From Tipula vernalis (lineage: Eukaryota; Arthropoda; Insecta; Diptera; Tipulidae): 64,000 nt of DNA. Location of the stretch: the NCBI GenBank assembly GCA_958295665.1, contig OY282558.1, positions 329,317,106 through 329,381,105 of the forward strand, given 5' to 3'. The translations under genes and the position numbers were made by a program. Position 1 is the stretch's first letter, and each line of letters opens with the position of its first letter. Shown in pieces: positions 1-12,445 of the stretch. The notes below the pieces were generated by a model. That model was not told the origin of the DNA. It saw only the letters and a program-made list of their open reading frames with translations, and made no database searches.

Positions 1-2317
1 AAGGACGCTTACCCACTTCCCATAATAGACGGACTTCTTGGAAGATTGGCAGACACAAAGTACATAACAGGACTAGACTTGAAAGACGCCTACTGGCAAA
101 TACCACTGGCCGAGACCTCACGAGACAAAACTGCATTTACGGTACCGGGGCGGCCACTCTATCATTTCAAAGTGATGCCGTTTGGGTTGTGTAACGCAGC
201 CCAATCAATGTGTCGGTTGATGCATAAAGTCATACCACACGAGCTTCAAGATAAGATATTCGTTTATCTGGATGACTTGTTGATTGTCACCGGCACATTG
301 AAGGAGCACTTTGTCTTGTTAGAGTTGGTCGCCGACTTACTAAGGACAGCTGGACTAACGATCAATATTGAAAAAAGCAACTTTGTGATGAGGGAGATTA
401 AGTACTTGGGTTATTTGGTTGGAGAAAACGGTTTAAGAACCGATCCGCAGAAAATCGAGGCTATTATGAATCTGCCAGCACCAAACAACGTACGCCAAAC
501 ACGACGATTTCTCGGAATGGCTGGATGGTACAGGAGATTTATCAACAACTATTCAAGCATAACGGCTCCCATAACGAACTGTTTAAAAAAGGGTCAATTT
601 AAATGGACGGTGGAGGCACAAAAATCGTTCGAATTGCTTAAAAATGCTCTAACTTCCGCTCCAGTCTTGGTAAATGCTAATTATAAAATACCATTTTTTA
701 TTAGATGTGACGCAAGTACTGAAGGGGTCGGTGCAGTTCTTTTCAACTCGAGACGAGGAAAATGAACGCCCGAATTCCTTCATGTCTCAGAAATTAAACA
801 AAAGTCAGAAAAATTACTCAGTTACGGAGTTGAAGTTTCGACCTTATGTGGAAGGGCACGATTTTACTTTGATAACTGATCATGCCAGTCTTAAATGGCT
901 AATGAGTCAAAGAGAGTTGAGTGGGAGATTGGCAAGGTGGAGCCTGAAACTGCAGGGTTTTAGATTTAGTATCGAACACCAGAAAGGTAAATTCAACGTG
1001 GTGCCGGATGCTCTTTCGAGGATTTATTGTGACACGATAGAAGAGTATACATGTAGTTTAGAAAAATTATATGGCGAAATGAATTTGGAGTCCGAACATT
1101 TTAAAGAAGAAGAGTACCAATGGTTAAGGGCTACCATTCAGAAAGAGCCAAATAAATATCCTGCCTTTCGAGTGAACGACACACATATTTTCATACGATT
1201 AGAGCCAAAGGCTACTGATGAAATATCTGACTTGTCGGTTTGGAAACTATGGATACCAATTAATCTGAGAACTGAGATTATAGAAAAGAACCATAATGAA
1301 CCACTAGCGGCACATGGAGGGATAAAGAAGACCTTAGAACGTATAAGACGTTTATATTTCTGGCCTGGTATGGTGCGGCAAGTGCGCGAATTTACATCAA
1401 ATTGTCAAGTCTGCAAAGAGACAAAAGCATCAAATAGGATCTGGAGACCGCCAATGGGCAATATGTTTAAGGTAGAAAGACCTTGGCAACGTTTATATGT
1501 GGATTTATTGGGGCCATATCCTCGTTCTTCTCAAGGAAAAACGACCATATTAATCATATTAGATCATCTTACGAAATTCGTGTTATTAAAAACGTTAAGT
1601 AAAGGCACATCCACTCAAATAATTGATTTTCTTCGAGAAGAGGTATTCTGCGTTTATGGAGTACCAGAAGTAATCCACACCGACAATGGATCTCAATTTA
1701 AAAGCAACGAGTATCAGGAACTATTGCGCAACTATGGAATAACTGATTCTAAAACTGCCATATATTCACCGCAGTCAAATGCATCCGAAAGGGTGAATAG
1801 ATCAGTTTTAGCTGCAATTCGTGCCTATATTCCAACCAATCATACGAAATGGGATAAATATTTACCCGAAATTGCATCAGCTCTTCGCAACGGCATACAC
1901 GAGACAGTTAGGAACTCCCCACATTTTCTAATGTTCGGTTACCATAAAATTAACCATGCGAATGATTACCAACTCTTGAAGAAAATTGGTGATATTTCCG
2001 AGGGAGAGATTATGTTACCTTTGCCCGAACGATTAGCTTTAACTCACCATCAAGTTAAATTGGAAATTGAAAAAGCGTATAACAAGAGTGCAACACGTTA
2101 TAATTTAAGAACAAGACCTGTAGAATATAAAGTTGGACAAAAGGTATTTTTTCGCACCCATGCTCAGAGCGACGCATCAAAAAAGTTTTGTGCTAAATTC
2201 GCATCAGTTTTTGTGGCCGGTAGTATTGTGCGCAGAATTGGTAATGTTAACTATGAAATAAAAGACAATAACAATAAAATTATAGGCATATTTCATGCCA
2301 AAGATATTCGGGTCTAA
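1..2317 (+). pseudogene. gypsy pol remnant: reverse transcriptase, RNase H, integrase (frameshifted)
   Basis: Frame 1 is open from base 1 to 765 and carries the RT palm, with the YLDD catalytic box at 265-276 and the FLGMAGWYRRF thumb/connection motif near 511-540. RNase H begins at DAST (about 709). A frameshift near 740-760 moves the reading into frame 2, which stays open to 2317. Just after it, around 829-838, about 11 residues usually present between YSVTEL and the FRPYVEGH motif are missing, which removes the RNase H catalytic glutamate region. The integrase has its H-H-C-C zinc finger (about 1290-1420), core aspartates near 1500 and 1681, glutamate near 1788 (ASERVNR) and a C-terminal GPY/F-like segment. 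In this family the polyprotein makes and integrates cDNA. The frameshift and the RNase H deletion make this copy inactive. Confidence 0.85.
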
Positions 2318-3227
2318 CTAAGCAATAACTACTAGGCCAGGTATTTTTTGTGAGCCGCCATTAAAAGATAAGAGGGCCCTCGATTTTTGGAGTTTAGTAT
2401 GCAGCTTTTTTTTCAGCTCCTAATGACTTTTCGGTTTATTGTCATTAAAATCTGTGTTGTAACGGCTGCATTACGCAAATCTCATTGAGAAGAGTAAAGT
2501 GACTCATCGGTTTTATCACAATGATAAAATCTTGCATAATACGTAATTTTTTTTTTTTTTTGGTTGATATTTGTTTTGGTCATTGACCTTTATTTACTTT
2601 GATTTTTTTTATATAGATACATATATATATTTAGTAGGTAATATCAATTAATAAGTACATAATATAAAAAAACAGTACTTAGTGGGCAATCGAAGATTTT
2701 CATGGTTTTTTTTTTTTGGATGTAGAGGTATACGACCGTTTTATGGTGAAACTGTGGTAGAATAGATATAGGGGAATTGTACAGGTTCTTGTTATTATTT
2801 TTATTTTGGTTTCTTGATTGAGTTGGTCTATTCGTCTGGAGAGGTCAAGCTGACCACATTTAGCAGCTTAAGCGACATATAAATTTATTCTGGGAATTTA
2901 CAATTAAATAATTTATTTTTGGGTGAGTTTTTTTTGGTTATTTAGCATTAAGCTATTTAAATGGTTTAATTGGAAATTTTTGATTACCTTTGAGTTTACC
3001 TCATTGTTATTGACGGTTTTTTTTTGGTTTTTTTTAAATATTAGCTACATTTTTTTTTGTTGGATGTTGCCCCGCATTTATGGGGAGTGAGACCTCTCCA
3101 TTTTTTTTTTTTACCACAAAAAAAAAAATAGCTACCAAGATTGTACTCTGGGATACATTATTTTGGAGTAAAGAGATTATTTACCACATTTTCCTTAAAT
3201 TGAAGGGGAATTGGAGAAAAGGAGTTT

Positions 3228-4060
3228 TGTAAAGGCCCGCCGGAGAAATTAGGTGGATGGATCTTCTTTAATAGTTTTTTTGTGAACAAAAAAAAAAAAA
3301 AAAAAACCTGTCAAGGTTGAAAAAAAAAGTAACATATAGTAGTGTTTGTTCCATATTCAAATGTTCGGACATTTGAACATTTAAAGTAAAAAGAAAAAAA
3401 ATATATTAAGTTAATTTTTTTTTGTTTCCTTATTTAAATTTGAAATTATTGGCAAAAGAAAAAAAAATCAAGGAATTTAAATAACTAAGTGAAAGAAATA
3501 GTTTTGGTGCACGGGTGATAATTTTTCCTTTACAGCCACACGGACAAGCATACTAAAGAGTGCTATTTGGATTAGTTGCCGGGTGAGTTTTTGTAAATCC
3601 GCATAATTTTTATTTTGGTTTTATTTCTTGTGCCTAAGCAGTGTTGTTTTTCTTGGTTTTTTTTATTTTTTTATTACATATTGGTTATTTCTTGGTAAAC
3701 TATATTGTGAATATTTTCAACACGTTTTTTTTTATCTAATAATTATGTGAATTATTCATGGAAATGAACTGATTTTTTTTTATTGGGGATATGGGGATGA
3801 TCAGAGAAGGAAGGTCATGTGAATGTGTGTTAGATCTACATACGTGTAAGATTTGTCGTACCAACAAAAAATAATAAAAAAAAAAAATCTAGTAACAAGA
3901 ACCATCCCAAGCCGATGAATCTATCCAATAAAAAAATAAAATAAAGACACGTATGGTTACTAGAATGGTACGTAACAATTACTTTCCCAATGCTACTACA
4001 TAAATAGCCATGATTTATAATAAAACTAATCTAGTAATCTACGATTAAAAAAAAAAAACA
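3228..4060 (+). repeat. candidate 3' LTR of the gypsy element
   Basis: A purine-rich tract (GGAGAAAAGGAG, 3212-3223) is followed by TTTTG and then TGTAAAGGCCCGCC, which looks like a polypurine tract meeting the TG start of an LTR. AATAAA polyadenylation signals occur near 3927-3945, and a CA lies at about 4059-4060 after an A-run. The 5' LTR is outside the window, so neither boundary can be confirmed. Confidence 0.3.
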
Positions 4061-5352
4061 CGAAGCCTGACGATGTTTGAGAATAAAAATCAATTTACTA
4101 ATTTTATTAATTTCAATTAAAATTGTGTACAAGCTGCAATTCAATATATTTAATTTCAAATTATTTATTTTAATAAATAAAAATGTTCATTTAAATGGAA
4201 AATAAAGACAACACAAACTAATGCATTTTAAAATCACATATGATTTCGTTTACGTTTCACAGGAAAATAAAAATCTTTATTCCCTTAAGTAACACCACTA
4301 CAGATTTTTTGTCATAGCTCTCCTGCCGCTTGTAAAGACCTCTTACCAGTTTCAAAATATTCCAAAATCGAGGTGTTCTAAATTTGAGGAAACTTGGAAG
4401 CGCATCATAACTACCGTATAAGGTTCTAGCATACCTTTGTTTTTGAAATGCGATGTATTTCTAAGTTATTTAAATTTTGTATCAAAATTATTTGCAAATA
4501 CAATAACATTTTGAAACCTAACCCGGAAGAGATTCACACAGATTTGAAAAACCATCAAAGATTAAACGAATTTTTCACCCACATTAATAAACTCACTCTC
4601 TCTCTTCATTAACAAAATCATTAGTAAGATAAACATTCACATTATACATATTCAAACCTAGTAATTAATTAAATTACTAAGGGCGGTTTTGGCTCTTTCA
4701 GCGATAAATTTACATGCTAAATTATTTTGTTTATATTTTTACAGCGATTTGTTCATTTTTTCCCCCCGGTAGACGATTCTATTCCAACTTTGGATATCAT
4801 CAATGGTTTGATCAGTAAATTACACGTATCACCAAGACTGATTTATTAAACAAATAAAGTAAATATCTGTTGTTTATTAGTTTGCTTATTGTTGGAGATG
4901 TTTAATTATCTGACTGTCAAATTTAAACCATATCTCTTGAAAAAGAAACAAAAAATAGATACAACTTTGGTTGTTTTCCAGACTGTGCCGCCAACTATGA
5001 TAAAATTATATGTTTTATGGCCCAACTGTTTAAAACAAAATTGATATAAACGGTTTTTTCAGTATAGGCGTACTTGATCACAATATTAATACTATTATAA
5101 AAAGCTCAATTTTTCTAAATTATGGTTCAGTTTAAATTATCCTAAACATTTTTGACTTTTTTGCGAATCTGGGCGCTTTACACGTCCAAATCCTTATCGA
5201 TTTAGCATTATTCTACATCCGTCACCTATCAAAATAGCAACATAAACTAAACTGCCAGGGTAAGAAGTATAGGGTAAATTAGGCATACAATATTGGTTCA
5301 ATTTCAACTGCTTCACACAGAGCTTGAATAAGATTTAGCGAAAGTTGTAATA
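4061..5352. other. AT-rich intergenic DNA, nothing recognised
   Basis: No open frame above background, no inverted or direct repeat and no RNA gene was seen. It separates the gypsy 3' end from the left terminus of the Tc1 element. Confidence 0.6.
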
Positions 5353-5354
5353 TA

Positions 5355-5379
5355 CAGTGATCCAAAAAAAAAGTATACA
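5355..5379 (+). repeat. Tc1 element left inverted terminal repeat
   Basis: 25 bp beginning CAGTGATCC. It matches the complement of 9679-9704 except for one A in the homopolymer run. Confidence 0.9.
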
Positions 5380-7079
5380 TTAAATTTGGAAATCGATTTT
5401 CATATTCAATATCAAGTATACCGAAATTTAATCATATTCAAGGAACCATATAAAAGCTAAATATGTTCATTGGTTAGTTTTCTAAAAAACGGAACTTTAT
5501 TTTACAGGTAATTCACAACTTTAAAAATTACAAAAAATTCATTTCTAACTATTTTATAAAACCAATTGACAAAAAAATAAGTATACACTTAAATATTTTA
5601 TATTGGAGATGAAAATAAAATTTTAATAAAATAAAATTTGTATTTCGTCGGGCTTCCTTTGGCCTGAATGACAGCCTGTAGACGTTTAGGTATGGACTCA
5701 ACTAAATTTTTAATGTCTTTGACATCAATTAGCTCCCAGGCCTGGACCATTGCTTCTTTAAGCGGACCTGGCTTGGTGAAAAATCTTTCACCGATTTTTT
5801 TGTCCAGTAAGTACCATAGGTGCTCTATTGGATTGAGGTCCGGGCTCTGAGAGGGCCAATCCAGTAAATTTACGTGAGATTTTTCCAAAAACTCTGTTGT
5901 TGCCTTTGAGCGATGCTTGGGATCGTTGTCTTGCATAAATATAAAATTATGTCCAAGACCGAGCTGATGATTTTAAATTATTTTTCAAAATGTCAATATA
6001 CAACATAGAATTCATTTTCGAATCAATAAATTGTAGATTTCCAACTCCGTTCCATGCCATGCAGCCGGGATCCCCCCCCTTTATATCGACTAAAATAAAG
6101 TCGATGGACAAAATGTCGATTTAGGAAATGTTGAATTCAAAAAATCAGCAAAAATATCGACTTCATATTTATTATTTTGCTGATACAAGATATTTATGAA
6201 TATGTACTATGCAAATTGAGACATTACGATTTTTAATTACTGTCTTCTATTGATAAAAAAATTCTTTTGAATTGAGTATTCCAACAAAAAAAAAAAAAAC
6301 GATTAACATGAAAATTTCAATTTTTTTTATCAGAATAAAACTGAAACTTGTAGTGTTTGGAAATCCAAAATTATGTTTACTGCATTTTTAATAGTAAGAC
6401 TGCAATTGATTACCAGTAAATATCTATGTATCTATTTTCCTTAATCTCAGTTAGCTGTAATTAAATTATAACATTAAATTTAATGTATTTACTTACTTAC
6501 ATATGTATTCAACAAATTATTCATTATAAGTAATTAAGTAAATGTCAAATTTATCAAAACCAAAACAAATCGCATAACCAGTGATACCAATAAATAAATA
6601 TGTAATTATATTATTTCACCACGGGCATAGTTAGCTATCGTAACGCAGATGACAGTACATACTAATAAAAAAATAAACATCGCTATGTAGTATTGTTTGT
6701 GCTGGTTTATAGGTGTCACGGGTTATGGATAAAATGTTTGTAAAAGTATGATTAAGCATCATTGAAAATTTAATCATTATATTTTTGAAGATCGTAAGAG
6801 TAAGTGCCTAAAATATTATAAAAAAGCCAAGGATTGAATTGTTGAGGTGTATTTAAATAAAATTAAAATAAATATAGTAAAATTTAAACATAGCATTTAG
6901 TTTAAATAAAGTTCAATTAAAACTTATTCATTATTTATTAATAATTGAACGAACAGTAGTATCGTAAGTATAAATAAGGAGTTTGTCATACTAATAAAAT
7001 CTTTTTAACAAAATATAAATATTTAGTTACTCTTGATAGGTTGATGAACAAAAATGAATATTAAAACAGTAATTAGCAA

Positions 7080-8300
7080 CAAAGGAGGGTTAAGCTTGTA
7101 GTTGATGGGTTTATATATAGAAAAGAAAAAGTTTCATATGAAGTTTACCGCTGGCGTTGTGAAGAGACTAATATTTGTAAGGCACGTGTTAGTACTAAGC
7201 TGGAAAATTCAGAACACAAAATATGGAAGGATCCAACGGAGCACTCGCATGAGCCTTTTGCTTTCAAATTTGAAAAATATAAAACGAATCAAGCCGTTAA
7301 AACAATGGCTAAAACTTCAATAAATAAGCTATCTCAAATTATAATTGAATCCGTTGCCCTTTGCAAAGAAAATTGCAGGGTTTATTTACCGAAAGCGGAA
7401 GCCCAGAAAAAGAAAATTTCAAGGGTAAGATCTGCTGCTGGAGAACAAGAACCGACCCACCTAGAAGGAATTGATATTCCTAATAGATTGAAATGTTATT
7501 GAAGGGGAAAATTTTGTGCTAGCTGAAAAATCGTTGCAAAACGAAAAAATTATTATTTTGGGAACTTTAGAAAACTTGAAATTACTTGGTAATTCAAGAG
7601 TTTGGCTGATGGATGGCACATTTGCCGTAGTACCATCTATAATGAGGCAACTTTTTACCATTCACTGTAAAGTGGATGATTGTTCCAATGGTATATTGCT
7701 TAATGTCCAGCAAAAATAAACAGTGTTATACTGAAATATTTTATGAGATATGCCGAATTTCATGCGACAAAAATATTAATTTGACACCAGAATACATTAT
7801 CTTAGATTTTGAAAAGGCGAGTGTGATTGCTGCAAAAGTTTTCTTCCCAACCAACCACTTCAAAAGTTGTTTTTTCCACTTCGGCCAAATAATATGGCGA
7901 AAAATACAGGCAGAAGGATTGGCAGCAAAATATGGCAAAGAAGAAGGATTTAGTATTCAAATGCGAATGCTTAAATATTTGGCATACTTGGGTGAGAATG
8001 AAATTCCGGAATATTACGAGGAATTAAAAAAATCATTGTCACATGCTACAAAATTACCGAGTGGTTTGAGAAAAATTATGTGTATGGTAAAATACGAAAC
8101 CACACTAATCCGCCACAATTTTGGTCTATACTCGACCTTATAAATGAACAACTTCCAAAAACTCAGAATAGTGTGGAGAGTTGGCATCGAAGGGTTAAAA
8201 TCCTCGTAGGAAAGCTACATATAGCTGTTTATAAATTAATTTAAATTTTAGGCAAAGAACATATTTATGTAAAATGGAAACTGCAGAGGATTCAAATTGG
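7080..8300 (+). pseudogene. MULE transposase with N-terminal FLYWCH zinc finger, frameshifted
   Basis: From about 7083 to 7502 one frame (starting codon positions divisible by 3) reads a FLYWCH finger: GFIYR, then YRWRCEE, CKARV and the HSHEP histidine pair, with cysteines and histidines in the expected order. The frame stops at 7502. A second frame (7516-7719) carries the MULE core motif WLMDGTFAVVPSIMRQLFTIH-like region with the first catalytic aspartate. A third frame (7676-8143) carries ILDFEKA with the second aspartate and CFFHFGQ. Near 8170-8200 NSVESWHRR resembles the conserved block after the catalytic glutamate. Family knowledge: these enzymes move Mutator/Phantom elements. At least two frameshifts make this a pseudogene. 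Confidence 0.85.
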
Positions 8301-8564
8301 AGAAAAAATAAAAATTAAAAATGTATGTATTGAACGTGACAGAAGATTAAGAAAGATTTTAGAAGAAAAGCAGAGGAGAACCAAAATCAATTTCTTAAAA
8401 GGATTAGCTTTTAATACATTTTTATCTTAATACATATATTTTTACGTACTTTTGCTTACTTATATTTTATATATTAATATATAAATATATAATTAAATTA
8501 TAAACCATTAATAAAAAGAAAAATCAAATATATGTACATAGTTTAAATTATATTTTTTAAATTT

Positions 8565-8784
8565 GTCGACTTGGAGAAATTGTCTATATGTTAAAATAAA
8601 TTTTGCGCAAAATTTATTTTAACATCGACAATTTCTCCAAGTCGACATTTTGTCCAAGTCGACATTTTCGAATCGACATTTTATAAAGCGACATTTTGTT
8701 CAAGTCGACATTTTTCTAGTCGATGTTTTTGTAGTCGACATTTGTTGAACCGACATTATGAAATTCGACATTGCATACCTAACC
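8565..8784. repeat. MULE right end: long hairpin plus tandem TCGACATTTT-like motifs
   Basis: 8565-8646 is an almost perfect inverted repeat centred near 8605. Its outer arms are GTCGACTTGGAGAAATTGT and the complement. From 8641 to 8770 a degenerate TCGACATTTT motif recurs about every 15-20 bp (at least eight times). Related motifs in inverse orientation sit at the left end (6086-6120). Such subterminal arrays are plausible transposase-binding sites, which is an inference. Confidence 0.75.
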
Positions 8785-9678
8785 CCATGCAGCCCCATAC
8801 CAAAATGTTGCCACCACCGTGTTTCATAGTGGCTCGAGTGCAGCTCAATTTGAAAGCTTCACCTGGTTTTCTCCATACTTTTGGTTTTCCGTCGGATGTC
8901 TTAAGGTTGAATTTGGATTCATCACTCCATAAAATTTTTTTCCAATAACTTAAGGGCATATTAATATACTTTTTGGCGAACTCTAATCGTCGTTTCATAT
9001 GTAAACTAGTTAAATACGGTTTCTTCCTTGCCACCCCTCAATTCGATATTGTGATCCTTTCTGAGCTTTTCTGCAATTGTCCTTGAACTTTGGAAGCGGT
9101 CCTTGCTGACCATATCAGCGATAACTCGATCTATTTTCTTAGAAGTTTTGCGTTTGCGGCCTCGTCCACTTAGATCATTCGTTGTTCCATAGGTTTTAAA
9201 TTTTTTTATGATCTTCTAAACGGTGGGCACTACAATTCCAGTTAGCTTGTGCACATCTCGATATGAATTGACCTGTTTAACGAGATCGACAACAAGGTTT
9301 CGTTGAGTTACACTCAATTGTTTTTTGGAACTCGACATAATAAATTCTGGGGATATGGGGGACATATTTTATTTAGTCAAAAACATAATAAAATAAATTA
9401 TTTAATGATAATGTATAAAAAAAATATGCATTTACTTACCAAAAAATTATTATTGTCATGCAAATTACACTGTATACTATATATTTTGGAGGACGGTTTT
9501 GAACTGATCGCTAAAAATTCTCGTAACATAAATCAAAAACAAACAAGAAGGAAAACTACCGAACATCATTTTATTGCGCAACAAATGCTAGGATTAAAAC
9601 AAATGTTAGTACATTCACTGTGCACGCAAGTTTTTAAAAAATGACATCTTTTTGTATAAACTATCTATGAAAGCGAGG

Positions 9679-9704
9679 TGTATACTTTTTTTTTTGGATC
9701 ACTG
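9679..9704 (-). repeat. Tc1 element right inverted terminal repeat
   Basis: 26 bp, complement of the left repeat with one extra base in the A/T run. The outer TA at 9705-9706 is the target duplication. Confidence 0.9.
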
Positions 9705-9962
9705 TATATGTAACAAAAAAATTCTAAAGAAAATAAATATTTGGTATACATATTTTGGAATGTACTAATCGCTAGAGGTTGTTTTTTAAATAACTACTTT
9801 AAAATTGGTAATGCCGCATGCCGTGTGTAATGAGAGGAAATTTTACCATGCTATAGTAAAACTATGTTATGCAAAATTTTGGCGCATTTCGTAAACCGTA
9901 CTATAACGAAAACGTGTTATACAAGTAGCGTGTATATACGAGGTTTTCACTTTGTAAATTCT
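9705..9962. other. short AT-rich spacer, nothing recognised
   Basis: No open frame or repeat recognised between the Tc1 right end and the left end of Harbinger element A. Confidence 0.5.
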
Positions 9963-10460
9963 GTGCGGTCAAGAATTCAGCGGTTGGCCGGTTGCGCAGT
10001 TTATGCAGCAATTCGATTAAAAATTAAGATTTGCAGCTAAAGCTGAGCATTTCCTAGAATGGGGCTGTGCAGTTTACGCAGTCACATGAAAGTGGGTGCA
10101 TAAACTGTTAATGCCAATTTTTTTTTTAAATTCTATTATATACCTTATTGTTTTTGAAATAAAATAACAAATACGATTTCTTTCAATTAAAAATTAAATG
10201 ACAAATATCTTATCAAGTTGCAGTTACCTTGCATTCACAGTATTGTTTTCGCTCTGCGTTTCGATCTTGTTTTAAACTAATCGTGATACAACATAACAAC
10301 AATTATTTAATTTTTTTTTTTTTAAACTGACCGTTTGTTTATTTGAATCTGTCAAAGTGTATTTTGTGAAAATTTACAAAGTGAAAATAAAAGTACACAA
10401 TACATATTTCGAGCGAAATTTTTTGTGTATTACTAAAACAATATTAATCGCCAAAAGAGA

Positions 10461-11680
10461 ATGGATAATAAGACGGAGATATTAGCCATAATAGCAGCGC
10501 CTGGTGTTCATCTTCAAAGCCAGCGTCATCCAATTCCATATAATGTGCGAAATAATTTTTCTGCAAAAGTAAAAAAGACTCGAAGATGGTGGGTACGTCC
10601 AATTTTGACCGAGGATAACCGACATGATCATGGTTAAATGATCTAGAGTCAATTTTTAATAATACTCGAATGTGTCCAGCCACATTCGATAAATTATTAT
10701 ATTACGTCGGGCCACATATAACAAAGCAAAATATATTAAGAAGATCGATTCCTCCTTCAACAAAATTAGCTTTAACGTTAAGGTAAACATAAATGGTTTA
10801 ATTTATAATTCAATATAAAGTTATATTATTTTTCATTCATTGACAGATATCTTGCCAGCGGAGACAGCCAAGCTTCCATCAGCTTTGCGTTTAGATTAGG
10901 GAAATCAACAACATGCATCGCGATTAATGATACCTTCAATGCAATTTGGCTCGTCTTAAAAGACAAATCACTGCCAGCGCCAACTAAAACCACATGTCTA
11001 GAAACAGCTGAAGGATTCAACCAGCGATAGAACTTTCTCTACTGTACTGGGGCTATTGACGGAAAACATATCCGAATAGTTGTGAGTACTACTCAATTAT
11101 GTTAAATGGGTACATTAAAATTTGTACTTTTTGTAAGCTGCTAATTAAAGGCCAAATTAATTTTTGTTAAATTTTGTTTAATAAATATTTACAAAATTGT
11201 GCCGAATTTTCGTTTTTTTTTAAACATTTTGAAGACAAAAAAATGTTCCTAAATTTCTCGTGACAACAAAAGTTTTTGTTATATCAATAAGAAAAACGTT
11301 TGTTGTGGCGAAAATTTAGGAAACTATTTTGCCTTGAAAACGAAAATTTGGCACAACTTTATGTATATTCTGGTTTATAAGAGAGTCTAAAAATAAGAGA
11401 CCATTAACCATTGATTAATTTACAGAATTGTAACATATTTCATTATTTTTAGGCACCGTCTCATTCAGGCTCAGAGTTTTTCAACTATAACAATTATTTT
11501 TCAACCATTTTATTGGTGATATGTGATTACCGATACAGGTTCTTGGCAATTGATGTAGGGGCACAGAGGCGGTAAAGTGATGGAGGCGTCTTTCAAAATT
11601 CAAGGAGGGGTCAACAATTTTATAATCTTTGAGCTGATCAATTCCATGGCAATGGTCGATGGTGGAGTAAGCAGCTGTAA
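10461..11680 (+). pseudogene. PIF/Harbinger transposase of element A (decayed, three exons)
   Basis: The ATG at 10461 opens a frame that reaches RRWWVRPI, the usual N-terminal Harbinger motif, and stops near 10638. After a frameshift it continues with a helical region ending ALTLR at 10782. A GTAAAC...CAG intron (10783-10846) leads to exon 2 (10847-11081), which has YLASGDS and the catalytic GAIDGKH, but also a stop after FNQR. A second intron (11082-11452, GTGAGT...AG) leads to exon 3 with SGSEFFNYNNYFS and a DVGA...SDGGVF block holding the second aspartate, interrupted by another stop. No glutamate block is found. The intact enzyme would excise and insert the element at TWA targets. This copy is dead. 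Confidence 0.85.
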
Positions 11681-11689
11681 TTATATTCA

Positions 11690-12445
11690 GAACATACTAA
11701 ATGCCCATGAAAAATAAGTTTATTAGTGAAACAGTATAATTCTTGAAATCATAGATGTAATTTTTTTCAGAGCCACATTTGAAATTTTGATTTATTTTCG
11801 GGGAATTCAGACGTCACCAACAACATTATTTTATATTAATCCTAGTATAAAATTTTTGTTTAGATTAAGTACACCACCTGCCATAATCCATTGACACGAA
11901 CATTTTTATTTATTTTGATTTATTTATATGACGCGAAGTATTTTATTATAATCTTAAATTCAACTATAGTAAGCAAACTTTGATTGTTAATGGATTATAG
12001 GAATCTGTGAGAGTAATCCAAAGTCAGCTGTAGCTGCCGAGATTGCAATAAACATTGTAAATTGCTTTCTTTTTGAGTTAATTTTTTTGTTTTACTTTAA
12101 TAACGAATCAGTCCAATGTGTTATCATGGTGTAAGCTATTTTGAGAATATTTTCCGAATAACTATTGGTGTAGATATGTATAATTGAATTTAAAGAAAAT
12201 ATTTTTTGGTTTTTGTTGTATTACGTTCATTTTTTTTTTTAAACTTTGTTCGTGAAAGAATTATTGATATTTGTATAAAGATGCCTCGTAAAATTCGACA
12301 TCGCATTAGGCCTTTTTTTCTTTGAGGTGGAATGTATTCTAAAAATGAAAAAAAAAACACTAGATAATTATATTCGGACTTATAATTAACAAGCTGTAAT
12401 TACCTGCACTTGTTGTCAGTGGGCTTGTTAGTTCCTTCTCTTCTA
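11690..12445. other. Harbinger A interior; possible tail of its second gene
   Basis: Mostly AT-rich. On the minus strand a splice-acceptor-like TTTTTAG near 12340 is followed by a short open stretch (EYIPPQRKK). A donor-like GTAATT follows an open stretch abutting the CACTA end at 12443. These may be exons of the second Harbinger gene whose other part lies at 26360-26755. I cannot assign a domain. Confidence 0.35.

Larger units (their letters stand above)
1..4060 (+). mobile_element. Ty3/gypsy LTR retrotransposon, mdg3/micropia-like, 3' part only
   Basis: The window opens inside the reverse transcriptase of a gypsy-type element, so the 5' LTR, gag and protease lie outside it. The pol remnant ends at 2317 and is followed by a long T-rich untranslated tract with repeated T-run/GG motifs. 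A purine-rich stretch near 3201-3224 precedes a TG at 3228, my best guess for the start of the 3' LTR. The lineage call rests on the RT/RNase H/integrase wording seen in insect mdg3/micropia-type elements and is an inference. The right boundary is approximate because no second LTR is available to compare. Confidence 0.7.
6067..8784 (+). mobile_element. Mutator-like (MULE) element inserted in the Tc1 transposase
   Basis: The 10-bp sequence CCATGCAGCC occurs once at 6057-6066 and again at 8785-8794. Removing one copy plus the insert restores a continuous Tc1 reading through the VWGCM region, so these are the target duplication. A length of 8-10 bp fits Mutator-like elements. The ends carry related TCGAC/AAAATGTCGA motifs (6086-6120 and 8640-8765) in inverted orientation, but the outermost bases match poorly. 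The interior encodes a FLYWCH plus MULE transposase on plus. Confidence 0.85.
5598..9338 (-). pseudogene. Tc1-like transposase, DD34E, interrupted and decayed
   Basis: Read on the minus strand, the likely start is the ATG at 9338-9336 (MSSSKKQL). An N-terminal paired-like helix-turn-helix region follows but carries an in-frame stop (TAG) near the end of the first helix bundle and a frameshift near 9030. From 9034 the catalytic domain is clear: LWSDESKF gives the first aspartate, then VWGCM is reached at the Mutator-like insertion (8785/6066). Beyond it, after another shift, the last exon-like piece 5936-5598 carries QDNDPKH and PDLNPIEHLW, giving the second aspartate and the glutamate with the 34-residue spacing of Tc1. 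In an intact copy this protein cuts and rejoins the inverted repeats at TA sites. This copy cannot encode a complete enzyme. Confidence 0.9.
5355..9704 (-). mobile_element. Tc1-like DNA transposon, disrupted by a Mutator-like element
   Basis: The ends are inverted: CAGTGATCC followed by an A-run and GTATACA at 5355-5379, and its complement at 9679-9704. Both sides are flanked by TATA, consistent with a TA target duplication (5353-5354 and 9705-9706). Removing the inserted 2.7-kb element and one copy of its target duplication leaves about 1.6 kb, the usual Tc1 size. The transposase is on the minus strand. The CAGTG start and TA target are family hallmarks. Confidence 0.92.

Noticed and set aside
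9303..9644. 113-codon plus frame
   Set aside because: Overlaps the antisense of the Tc1 transposase start and its terminal region.
10444..11020. Minus-strand frames of 79 and 64 codons
   Set aside because: They overlap the plus-strand Harbinger transposase exons, whose conserved motifs explain the sequence.
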